From Microcaldota archaeon (lineage in GTDB: Archaea; Micrarchaeota; Micrarchaeia; Anstonellales; Anstonellaceae), in assembly GCA_023248455.1 (NCBI GenBank), contig JAHFEN010000055.1, forward strand, positions 1 to 5,764: a stretch of 5,764 nt of DNA, written 5' to 3'. Positions 1 to 5,684 of this stretch are shown here, piece after piece; position 1 is the first letter of the stretch; each line of letters begins with the position of its first letter. The notes beneath the pieces were generated by a model, which saw only the letters and a program-made list of their open reading frames with translations, had not been told where the DNA came from and ran no database searches. Both the position numbers and the translations under genes were made by a program.

Positions 1-1333
1 TCTCCACGCGCTGGAATTCGTCAACGATCAGTATTGTGGGCTGGTGGAGCTTCTCGGTGATTGCTAGGATGTACATCTGGTTGATTATCGCGCCTGCGAG
101 GAAGTTTATCATGTTCTTGCCGAAGAAGTTCGGATTGAACGAGACCACTGTTATGCGGTTCTTCTGGATGAGGTCGTGGAGGCTTTCGCGCACTTTCTCT
201 CCGCCAAGGTAAAGCTCGTACTCCCCAACGAAGTTGAGGATGGGCAGCACCGCGTCGTTGAAATGGTGTATGTAGATGTCATTGAATTCCTCGTCGAAGA
301 AGCGCTTGACCTCGTCGTTGTCGCACTCGGAGATAAACTCGGCGCGCCTGGAGGAGTCGGTGAGCAGAAGGCTGATGTTCCTCAGGTCCATTTTGTTTAT
401 TGAGGAAAGAAGGTGCGTGGAGTAGAAAAGCACGCGCTCGGAATACTTGTTTTCCGAGCCTACAGAGGACGCAAGGAGCTGGGCGATCAGCTGCGTCATG
501 AGCGGGGTCTTTATCCCTCCAACGTCCAGGGGCTCGATGTAGTTGTCAATGAGATTTACAATCTTGTATTCCGAGAGCGACTTGACAAACTCGCCGTGTG
601 GGTCTATCACCACCATCTTGACTTCATCGCCGAACTTTGCCTCGATCGCCTTCATCATTGCGTAGAGGGACTTGCTCTTGCCCGTGCCCGAAGCGCCCAC
701 GAAAAGCGTGTGTTGGAACACGTCAAAATTGTCCACGCCCACCGTGATGCCCGTCTCCTCGAATATCGGGTAGCGCGAAGTCACTGACATGCGCTTGGGT
801 ATGGGGTCAAGTATGTCGATGAATACGGCCGGGTTCTGGGCCATGTCCACCATCATGAACTTCTCTGGAGTGGTGCTAATTATGGTGCTCTTGTTCCCGT
901 TCTCGTCAACCGCGCTTCCGAAGCCAAGGAACTTGCCCAGGAATTTCACTATTCGCAGGTTGATTTCCTGCGTCCTTTCCTTTACCGTGAAATCCAGGAA
1001 GTTCTGGCTGCCGAAAAGAAAAAAGACCTTGGGAACCGACACGAGCGCTGCCTTTGCCTTTTCTATTTCCATGGACTCGGAAATCTTGTAAGGGAATACA
1101 AGCAGCGACAGCTCGGAGAGCGACTTTTTCTCGCGTACGAAGAAGCGTATGGTATTGAGCTTCTTGGTGATGATGAGCTTGACCACGTTTGGCGAGAATA
1201 TGTCAGAGAAATCCAGGAAGCCGAACAAGGGTATCCTTGACTTGAGTATCTGCTCGAAGAAGTTCCTTACGTCCCCAGAGCCCACTTTCTCAGAGTAGAG
1301 CAATATCTCGCGCACCTTGGTAAGGCTTGGCAT
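1..1333 (-). CDS. HerA/VirB4-like P-loop ATPase (DUF87-type), C-terminus outside window
   Basis: Reading the minus strand from ATG at 1333 gives 444 uninterrupted codons that run off base 1, so the C-terminal part is missing. Three motifs define the FtsK-HerA superfamily: Walker A GASGTGKS (residues 213-220), the VIDPHGEF motif (242-249) typical of HerA/VirB4 proteins, and Walker B ILIVDEFQ (434-441). Such proteins are hexameric ATPases that move DNA or protein, in end resection (HerA with NurA) or in type IV secretion and conjugation (VirB4/VirD4). The first 190 or so residues do not look like the small beta-barrel of HerA. The stretch around residues 60-85 (TIRFFVREKKSLSEL and following) loosely resembles N-terminal regions of VirB4-like proteins, but that is inference. 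No NurA, Mre11 or Rad50 gene lies in the window. The ATG has no Shine-Dalgarno sequence but has a TATA-like box 27 bases upstream, so the mRNA is probably leaderless. No membrane segment or signal peptide was seen. Superfamily is secure; the specific role is not. Confidence 0.88.
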   Translation of the reverse strand, partial: MPSLTKVREILLYSEKVGSGDVRNFFEQILKSRIPLFGFLDFSDIFSPNVVKLIITKKLNTIRFFVREKKSLSELSLLVFPYKISESMEIEKAKAALVSVPKVFFLFGSQNFLDFTVKERTQEINLRIVKFLGKFLGFGSAVDENGNKSTIISTTPEKFMMVDMAQNPAVFIDILDPIPKRMSVTSRYPIFEETGITVGVDNFDVFQHTLFVGASGTGKSKSLYAMMKAIEAKFGDEVKMVVIDPHGEFVKSLSEYKIVNLIDNYIEPLDVGGIKTPLMTQLIAQLLASSVGSENKYSERVLFYSTHLLSSINKMDLRNISLLLTDSSRRAEFISECDNDEVKRFFDEEFNDIYIHHFNDAVLPILNFVGEYELYLGGEKVRESLHDLIQKNRITVVSFNPNFFGKNMINFLAGAIINQMYILAITEKLHQPTILIVDEFQRVE

Positions 1334-1356
1334 GAGGACAGATATGCTGTTGTAGT

Positions 1357-1364
1357 TATTTAAA
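1357..1364 (-). promoter_or_regulatory. TATA-like box for the HerA/VirB4-like ATPase
   Basis: The minus strand reads TTTAAATA, a very good archaeal TATA box. Its centre is about 27 bases upstream of the ATG at 1333, so initiation would fall at or next to the start codon. This fits a leaderless transcript and explains the absence of a ribosome binding site. The stop codon of the upstream 55-codon ORF lies inside this box. No clear purine-rich BRE precedes it. Confidence 0.6.
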
Positions 1365-1527
1365 TAATAACTCCGGATGGCTCATTTCGGCTTTTTTGTG
1401 CAGGAATGGCAAATACGCTGAGGCTGCACGAGTTTTTGGCATCCAACCCGCTGTTTATGCAATCGAGCAGCATTTTCTTTATCCGCATGAATTCCTCCTT
1501 GCTTACTTCGGTGAAGGTCCATGCCAT
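1360..1527 (-). CDS. Small ORF of 55 codons, unknown and doubtful
   Basis: The minus strand reads ATG at 1527 to TAA at 1360, giving 55 residues beginning MAWTFTEVSKEEF. No family is recognised. In favour: it fills the otherwise empty stretch between two same-strand genes, its first 38 or so codons resemble the neighbours' codon use (AGC, AAG, ATA, CTC), and a TTATTTAT box lies about 23 bases upstream. An internal ATG (residue 14) is preceded by AAGGAGGA at Shine-Dalgarno distance and could be the real start, giving 42 residues. Against: the last third has weaker codon use, and a different minus-strand frame looks more coding-like there (residues such as HKKAEMSHPELLFK, ending three bases later). 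It may therefore be a frameshifted remnant or not a gene. No transmembrane segment or signal peptide was seen. Confidence 0.35.
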   Translation of the reverse strand: MAWTFTEVSKEEFMRIKKMLLDCINSGLDAKNSCSLSVFAIPAQKSRNEPSGVII

Positions 1528-1545
1528 GGTTGGGCGCAGCCAGCA

Positions 1546-1553
1546 ATAAATAA
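1546..1553 (-). promoter_or_regulatory. Possible TATA-like box for the 55-codon ORF
   Basis: The minus strand reads TTATTTAT, centred about 22-23 bases upstream of the ATG at 1527. This is slightly close for a leaderless start, so initiation could fall a few bases inside the ORF and favour the internal ATG. It lies in the 46-base gap after the 90-residue gene. Confidence 0.35.
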
Positions 1554-1573
1554 GCTATCTCCTGTGCCCTTGC

Positions 1574-1846
1574 CTAGTCTTTCTTTTCAAACCTTCTTCC
1601 CTTTTTTTGAGCGCGCCTGCGCCTGTATTTCCTGAGAAGCTGCTGCAGGCGCTTAATTTCAGCAAGCTCTATCCCAACGCTTTTCCTGTTCTGCAGCCTG
1701 GCGCGAGCGTCTAAGCTAAGTGTTTCATCAATGAGCATGGGGCCTTCAGACATGGCAAGCCCGCGGCGTGCAAGCGACGGGTGCTTTTTCTCTATTTCAA
1801 GAAGGATCTTCTTCTCCTCCTTCTTCTTTTCTGCAAAATCCTGCAT
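1574..1846 (-). CDS. Small, very basic protein, unknown function
   Basis: This minus-strand ORF encodes 90 residues and ends in TAG. No family is recognised. It contains 27 Lys/Arg against 14 Asp/Glu. Residues 4-24 and about 44-79 look helical and highly charged, separated by a loop with a Gly-Pro (35-36). The tail has an Arg/Lys cluster at residues 72-85 (RKYRRRRAQKKGRR) that could bind nucleic acid or the ribosome, though that is only suggested by composition. There is no Cys, no signal peptide and no membrane segment. The ATG at 1846 has a TATA-like box 25 bases upstream and no Shine-Dalgarno sequence, supporting a leaderless start. A perfect inverted repeat covers the start codon. It is divergent from purH and lies on the same strand as the ATPase gene downstream. 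The promoter placement and filled gap make it more likely real than chance. Confidence 0.6.
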   Translation of the reverse strand: MQDFAEKKKEEKKILLEIEKKHPSLARRGLAMSEGPMLIDETLSLDARARLQNRKSVGIELAEIKRLQQLLRKYRRRRAQKKGRRFEKKD

Positions 1847-1855
1847 GGAATGCAG
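1841..1855. repeat. Inverted repeat CTGCAT-GGA-ATGCAG over a start codon
   Basis: This is a perfect 6-bp inverted repeat with a 3-base spacer. It covers the ATG at 1846 and the expected transcription start of the 90-residue gene. It could be a repressor site or a short 5' hairpin in the mRNA. A repeat this short can occur by chance. Confidence 0.3.
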
Positions 1856-1867
1856 ATGACGACGAGG

Positions 1868-1875
1868 TTTTTAAA
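1868..1875. promoter_or_regulatory. Shared divergent TATA-like box between the basic-protein gene and purH
   Basis: The plus strand reads TTTTTAAA and the minus strand TTTAAAAA, so one AT-rich element can face both ways. Its centre is about 25 bases from the minus-strand ATG at 1846 (leaderless start) and about 34 bases from the purH ATG at 1906, which would leave a leader of about 8 bases for purH. No Shine-Dalgarno sequence precedes either start. It is the only TATA-like element seen in the 59-base divergent space. Confidence 0.5.
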
Positions 1876-1905
1876 CTGTATTGGACATAATCAGACGGTC
1901 GTCTT

Positions 1906-3468
1906 ATGGCGGGTTCAATCAAGCGAGCCTTAATCAGCGTCTGGGACAAGGAGGGACTTGCTCCGTTCGCTAAGGAACTTGCCAGCATGGGAATAGAAAT
2001 AATATCCACCGGAGGCACTGCCAAATTCCTGGAAAAACAGGGAATTGCGGTGAAGGAGGTCAGCACTATTACAGGGGTAACCGAGCTATTTGACGGCAGG
2101 GTGAAAACGCTCCACCCCAAGATACATGGAGCGATACTTTACAAGCGGGACAAGAAAGAGCACGTGGAGCAGGCTAAGACAGCCGGCATCGAGTCAATCG
2201 ACCTCGTGGTGGTGAACCTTTACCCGTTCGAGCATGTGGTAGGCAGGGAAGGCACCAAGCATGAGGAGGCAATCGAGAACATAGACATAGGAGGGCCTGC
2301 CATGGTGAGGGCAGCCGCGAAGAACCACAACCACGTTGCGGTGGTCGTGGACCCGCATGATTACGGGTGGCTGGCAGAAGAAATAAGGAAGCATGGCGGG
2401 ATTTCGGACAAGAAAAGGCGGAAGCTTGCCCTCAAGGCGTTTGCAAGGACCTCGAGCTACGACACTGCAATCTGCAGGTACCTCGCCGCAATCGACAAAA
2501 GCGAGCTTTTCCCGGCTTTCCTTGAAATGCGCTTTGAGAAGGCCTATCCGCTCCGTTACGGCGAGAACCCGAGCCAGCAGGCTGCCGCTTATAGGATACT
2601 TGGCAGGACCAGCATTTTTGACGCCAAGATTTACTCTGGAAGCAAGATAATGTCCTATAACAATTTTTTGGATGCAGACTCGGCGTTCGGGCTCATCCGC
2701 GAATTTCGGAACGATGTCGCAACAGCAATACTCAAGCACAACAACCCCTGCGGAGGGGCAGAAGGGAAAACGCTGGAGGAAAGCTACAGGAAGGCGTACG
2801 AATCTGACCCTGAGTCCTCTTTCGGCGGCATAATCGCCTTCTCCCGCAAAGTTGATGCGGCTACTGCACAGGCGGTCGGCACCAGGTACATCGAAGTAGT
2901 GCTGGCGCCTGGCTATGATGATGACGCGCTCCAGATACTGCGGCAGCGGGAAAGCAGGCGCATACTTGACATCTCGAACATTTGGGACATGAGCGTGGAG
3001 CGCGCGGTCAATTTCAGGTACATCACTGGCGGCATGCTCTACCAGGGAAGGGATCCGGGGATTTACGATAAGGATGCAGTGCAAGCTGTGAGCAGGAGAA
3101 AGCCGGATCAGGCCCAGCTAGACGACGCTTACTTTGCGACGAAGTTCGTCAAGCACACCAAGTCCAATGCCATTTCGATTGTAAAGGGGCTGCAGCTGAT
3201 TGGAAACGGGGCTGGGCAAATGAGCAGAATAGATTCGTGCAATATTGCCATAGACAAGGCAAAAAGGAACGGGTTTGACCTGGAAGGGACTACAGCCGCA
3301 TCGGATGCATTCCTGCCATTCCGCGACTCTGTGGATGTGCTCGCAGGAGCTGGAGTGAAATGCATAGTGCAGCCGGGATGATCGGTGAAAGACAGCGAGG
3401 TCATTGCCGCTGCGGACGAGCGCGGCATCTCGATGATATTCACAGGAATAAGGCACTTCAAGCACTAG
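1906..3468 (+). CDS. purH: Bifunctional AICAR transformylase/IMP cyclohydrolase, with an in-frame UGA at codon 492
   Basis: PurH catalyses the last two steps of IMP synthesis: formyl transfer from 10-formyl-THF to AICAR, then ring closure. The N-terminal cyclohydrolase (MGS-like) domain shows STGGTAKF (34-41), GRVKTLHPKIHG (64-75) and NIDIGGPAMVRAAAKN (125-140). The transformylase domain shows RYGENPSQQ (217-225), KHNNPCG (277-283, with the catalytic Lys-His pair), SSFGGIIAFS (304-313), GAGQMSR (435-441) and SDAFLPF (466-472). The frame from ATG 1906 stops at TGA 3379-3381 after 491 residues. The same frame continues with 28 residues that are plainly the PurH C-terminus, ending GIRHFKH before TAG at 3466-3468. 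Read through, it has 520 codons, close to the usual 510-530 residues. The TGA stands where the family has the second Gly of QPGGS, one base from GGA. If truncated, it loses the final strand with its R-x-F (516-518), which by my recollection helps line the AICAR site. The start agrees with the family N-terminus. It is first in the plus-strand cluster. Confidence 0.95.
3379..3381 (+). other. purH: In-frame UGA replacing a conserved Gly codon in purH
   Basis: The bases read CAG CCG GGA TGA TCG GTG, i.e. Q-P-G-stop-S-V, where PurH proteins have Q-P-G-G-S. A single G-to-T change from GGA explains it. The downstream frame keeps good codon use and family residues. Other large frames here (ATPase 444 codons, cysteine-rich protein 540 codons) contain no internal UGA, and nadM appears to use UGA as a normal stop. 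A genome-wide UGA-to-Gly code is therefore unlikely. Confidence 0.9.
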
Positions 3469-3519
3469 GGGGCAGAAACCAACAGCCGATCCCCCGAGTG
3501 GTCACCCCAATGGACAACA

Positions 3520-5142
3520 ATGATTCTCGGGATTTTGATGAACATAAACCAGGCGTGGAAAAGCACGTGCAAGGTCCTTCTTGGGGATGAAATAGGCGAC
3601 ATGGAGAAATACTCAGGCTACCTGGAGGAATACGTCGAGTCAGTGGTGATGAAAAAGTCCAGCCTGTCGGGCAAGGATGTGTTCTTTTCCAGCGATGATT
3701 TTTTGCCTGACGCATGCTTCATAAGCCAGGACGAGCTTGATTCTTACATTGGGAGATTCGCTGGTTTCAAGCTTAATATGAATCAGATGAAGGATCTTGA
3801 CTCGATATTGGAGGCAATAGGCGAAATTGCATACTACTGCGGAGACGCTGTACTTGGCACTTCGCAAAAGGTACAGGAGTCCAACCGGGTATTCAATTCT
3901 GTGAATGTGTTCCGCTCGCAGGAAATATATGACAGTAAATACGTAGCTTACTCCTCCGTCGCCCGCTTGGCGGAATACCTTTTCGGATCAAACGGGATAG
4001 GGGAGACAAAATTTGGAATAAGGAACTTCAACACATACCAGAATGTCCGGTGTTTTGAGACCAACGTCATCTACAATTGCTCGGACTGCTATTTTACCGC
4101 AACTACCGGAAACTGCAATAATTGTTTTTTTTGCTTCAACCTGAGGAACAGGAATTATTCGATTGGGAATGTTGCGCTGCCGAGAGGGAAGTACATGGAA
4201 CTCAAGGAATCGCTACTGGAGCAAGTGAGGGTGGAGCTTGAAAAGAATAGGAAACTGACAGGAATCGTTGGGTTGCTTGAAAAAATTGGCCGAGCAAGGA
4301 TTGTAAAGGCTGGCTCTGTCCCAGGGGGCAAGAGTGCCAGCATCCGCGCGGAAAAGACCAATGCCCCCATTGGCGAATTGGATTTGGCATTTGCCGAGAC
4401 TACAAAGCTCCTGTTTGGCATGGGATTGAAGCCGCTGCTTGATCATAGGGAGTGGCTCTACGAGCACGTTGCGCCCCTCATTTCCATCCCATCGTCATTG
4501 AGCGGGAAAATTGTGCATGCTGAGCCTCTTAAGTACAATTTAATTGAAGGCTCAGAAAAAGTATTTGTCAAGCTGGACGAGTCCCACAGGCTTGAGGAAA
4601 GCAGGATAGCCGATTCCGAGCTTGCAAAACTTGGCTATGCCAATGCGGACAGGGTGCTTGAAAAAATCGCATACTTCACCCCAGAGGCTGAAGTTGGCAC
4701 TAACATCAATGTCACTGCCTGCGCAGCTTACGGGTATGCGATCAATGCGCTCGAATGCTGGTGGCCAGTGAAAACGAAAAATGCGGCATACTGCGGCTGG
4801 TCCCGCCAGTCGGAAAACACCTTTGGCTGCTCCATAATATTCTCATCCAAATTTTGCGTAAAGTGCTTCAACTCGCTGAACCTGAACCGTTGCTTTGAAG
4901 TGAGCAATTCTAATTCATGCACAGACTGCTACTTCTGCCACAACTGCGAGAATTGCCACGACTCCATGTTCTGTTTCAATTCGAAAAGCCTCAGGTATGC
5001 TGTGGGGAATGTGGAGATTGGCAGGGAAGGATACCTTAAGGCGAAAAAGCTAGTGCTGGAAGAGATTGCAGGCAAGCTTGGCAAGGAAAAAAAATTGGAG
5101 CTGAGCATTTTCAACGTAGGTCGCATGCATGAAAAAAAATAA
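3520..5142 (+). CDS. Cysteine-rich protein with two related Cys-triplet (predicted beta-solenoid) units
   Basis: This protein has 540 residues, 22 of them Cys, no signal peptide and no membrane segment, so it is probably cytoplasmic. Layout: an N-terminal part (1-115), unit 1 (about 117-240), a linker domain with few Cys (about 245-390), and unit 2 (about 397-520). Each unit has a Cys-spaced stretch followed by a GNV motif (216-218 and 496-498) and a charged helix. RCFE (177-180; 457-460), C-x-x-C-Y-F (187-192; 467-472) and CFN (205-207; 485-487) align without gaps at an offset of 280. Cys 401, 413, 425, 437, 446, 449, 458, 467, 470, 473, 476, 479 and 485 are all separated by multiples of three. 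I recall similar Asn/Cys-rich repeat proteins, often mis-annotated, in CPR bacteria and DPANN archaea; function unknown. Start: neither ATG 3520 nor ATG 3538 (giving MNINQAW) has a good Shine-Dalgarno sequence. The second avoids an odd hydrophobic MILGIL and is a serious alternative. The gene starts 51 bases after the purH TAG and overlaps nadM by 14 bases. Confidence 0.88.
   Translation: MILGILMNINQAWKSTCKVLLGDEIGDMEKYSGYLEEYVESVVMKKSSLSGKDVFFSSDDFLPDACFISQDELDSYIGRFAGFKLNMNQMKDLDSILEAIGEIAYYCGDAVLGTSQKVQESNRVFNSVNVFRSQEIYDSKYVAYSSVARLAEYLFGSNGIGETKFGIRNFNTYQNVRCFETNVIYNCSDCYFTATTGNCNNCFFCFNLRNRNYSIGNVALPRGKYMELKESLLEQVRVELEKNRKLTGIVGLLEKIGRARIVKAGSVPGGKSASIRAEKTNAPIGELDLAFAETTKLLFGMGLKPLLDHREWLYEHVAPLISIPSSLSGKIVHAEPLKYNLIEGSEKVFVKLDESHRLEESRIADSELAKLGYANADRVLEKIAYFTPEAEVGTNINVTACAAYGYAINALECWWPVKTKNAAYCGWSRQSENTFGCSIIFSSKFCVKCFNSLNLNRCFEVSNSNSCTDCYFCHNCENCHDSMFCFNSKSLRYAVGNVEIGREGYLKAKKLVLEEIAGKLGKEKKLELSIFNVGRMHEKK
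5118..5121 (+). promoter_or_regulatory. Weak Shine-Dalgarno (AGGT) for nadM
   Basis: AGGT ends 7 bases before the ATG at 5129 and pairs with part of the archaeal anti-Shine-Dalgarno sequence. It lies inside the end of the upstream cysteine-rich gene, so translation of nadM is probably coupled to it. Confidence 0.35.
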
Positions 5143-5641
5143 GCCGGTTGCGCTTTTCATAGGGAGGTTCCAGCCTTTCCATTGCGGGCATCTTTCTGCG
5201 CTCAGATGGATTGCCGTGCGAAGCTCGAAAGTTATAGTTGCGATAGGAAGCGCGCAGAAATCATTCGAGCCAGAGAATCCTTTCACGATAAAGGAGCGCG
5301 AAAAGATGATCAGGAGCGAGATTGGCAAGGCTGCTTTTGGGAAGCGCTGCGCTGTAGTCCCTATTACTGACGTGAATGATAACGACCTGTGGGTGTCGCA
5401 TTTGGAAGGTCGCCTGCCTGCGTTTGAAGTTGTTTTCAGCAACAACGCTTTGGTCAAGCGTCTGATGAAACGAGCAGGGAAAAAAGTGAGTTCGATCCCG
5501 TTTTTCAGGAGGGACGTGTATGACGCCACAAAGATAAGGGGAATGATGAAGCGGGCGAAAAGGTGGCAGGACAGGGTGCCCATTAAGGTGCGTACAATAC
5601 TAAAGAGGATGAATGCCGAGGAGAGGGTAAAAAATCTATGA
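5129..5641 (+). CDS. nadM: Archaeal-type nicotinamide-nucleotide adenylyltransferase
   Basis: It transfers AMP from ATP to nicotinamide (or nicotinate) mononucleotide, the last or salvage step to NAD, in the cytoplasm. The 170 residues match the archaeal NadM length (about 165-180). Nucleotidyltransferase motifs are present: GRFQPFHCGH (12-21), with the H-x-G-H pair at H18 and H21; IGSAQKSF (39-46); NPFT (50-53); DLWVSH (86-91); SNNALV (104-109, where archaeal relatives have SGNPLV); and DATKIRGMM (132-140), the Thr-x-x-Arg phosphate-binding motif. The C-terminus EERVKNL resembles the family end, a few residues short of some relatives, so the TGA looks like a true stop. The ATG overlaps the upstream gene by 14 bases in another frame, indicating co-transcription. 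The Cys in HCGH is a variable position in the family. The alternative reading, another cytidylyltransferase-fold enzyme, is unlikely given the GSAQKS and DLWV signatures. Confidence 0.94.
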   Translation: MKKNKPVALFIGRFQPFHCGHLSALRWIAVRSSKVIVAIGSAQKSFEPENPFTIKEREKMIRSEIGKAAFGKRCAVVPITDVNDNDLWVSHLEGRLPAFEVVFSNNALVKRLMKRAGKKVSSIPFFRRDVYDATKIRGMMKRAKRWQDRVPIKVRTILKRMNAEERVKNL

Positions 5642-5644
5642 AGA

Positions 5645-5670
5645 TTTTTAGCAGCAGAGCGGGCTCTGCT
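5645..5670. terminator. Hairpin and T-run between convergent genes
   Basis: An exact 8-bp inverted repeat AGCAGAGC-GG-GCTCTGCT spans 5653-5670, with a 2-base loop (or 7 bp with a 4-base loop). A run of five T (5645-5649) follows the nadM stop just before it. On the minus strand the hairpin lies 14 bases past the stop of the convergent gene. No T-run follows the stem in either direction, so it is not a classical bacterial intrinsic terminator. The T-run alone could act as an archaeal terminator for nadM. Confidence 0.45.
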
Positions 5671-5684
5671 CCAATCAGGAAACT

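Noticed and set aside
176..1091. Three consecutive plus-strand ORFs (75, 124 and 100 codons)
   Set aside because: All lie antisense to the ATPase gene, which has Walker A and B motifs in the opposite strand's frame.
1396..1635. Plus-strand ORF of 79 codons in the gap between minus-strand genes
   Set aside because: It overlaps two minus-strand ORFs with better promoter placement, has no upstream TATA box or Shine-Dalgarno sequence, and its residues (long Phe/Pro/Cys runs) look like antisense of charged helices.
2194..3084. Minus-strand ORF of 296 codons
   Set aside because: It is entirely antisense to purH, whose frame is confirmed by many family motifs. Its protein is rich in His, Val, Cys and Arg without any motif, as expected for a shadow frame.
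3382..3468. Separate small gene starting at GTG 3385 after the purH TGA
   Set aside because: The 28 residues are the normal PurH C-terminus in the same frame, so this is the tail of purH and not an independent gene.
5050..5583. Minus-strand ORF of 177 codons
   Set aside because: It is antisense to nadM and the end of the Cys-rich gene. NadM is confirmed by HCGH, GSAQKS and the Thr-x-x-Arg motif.
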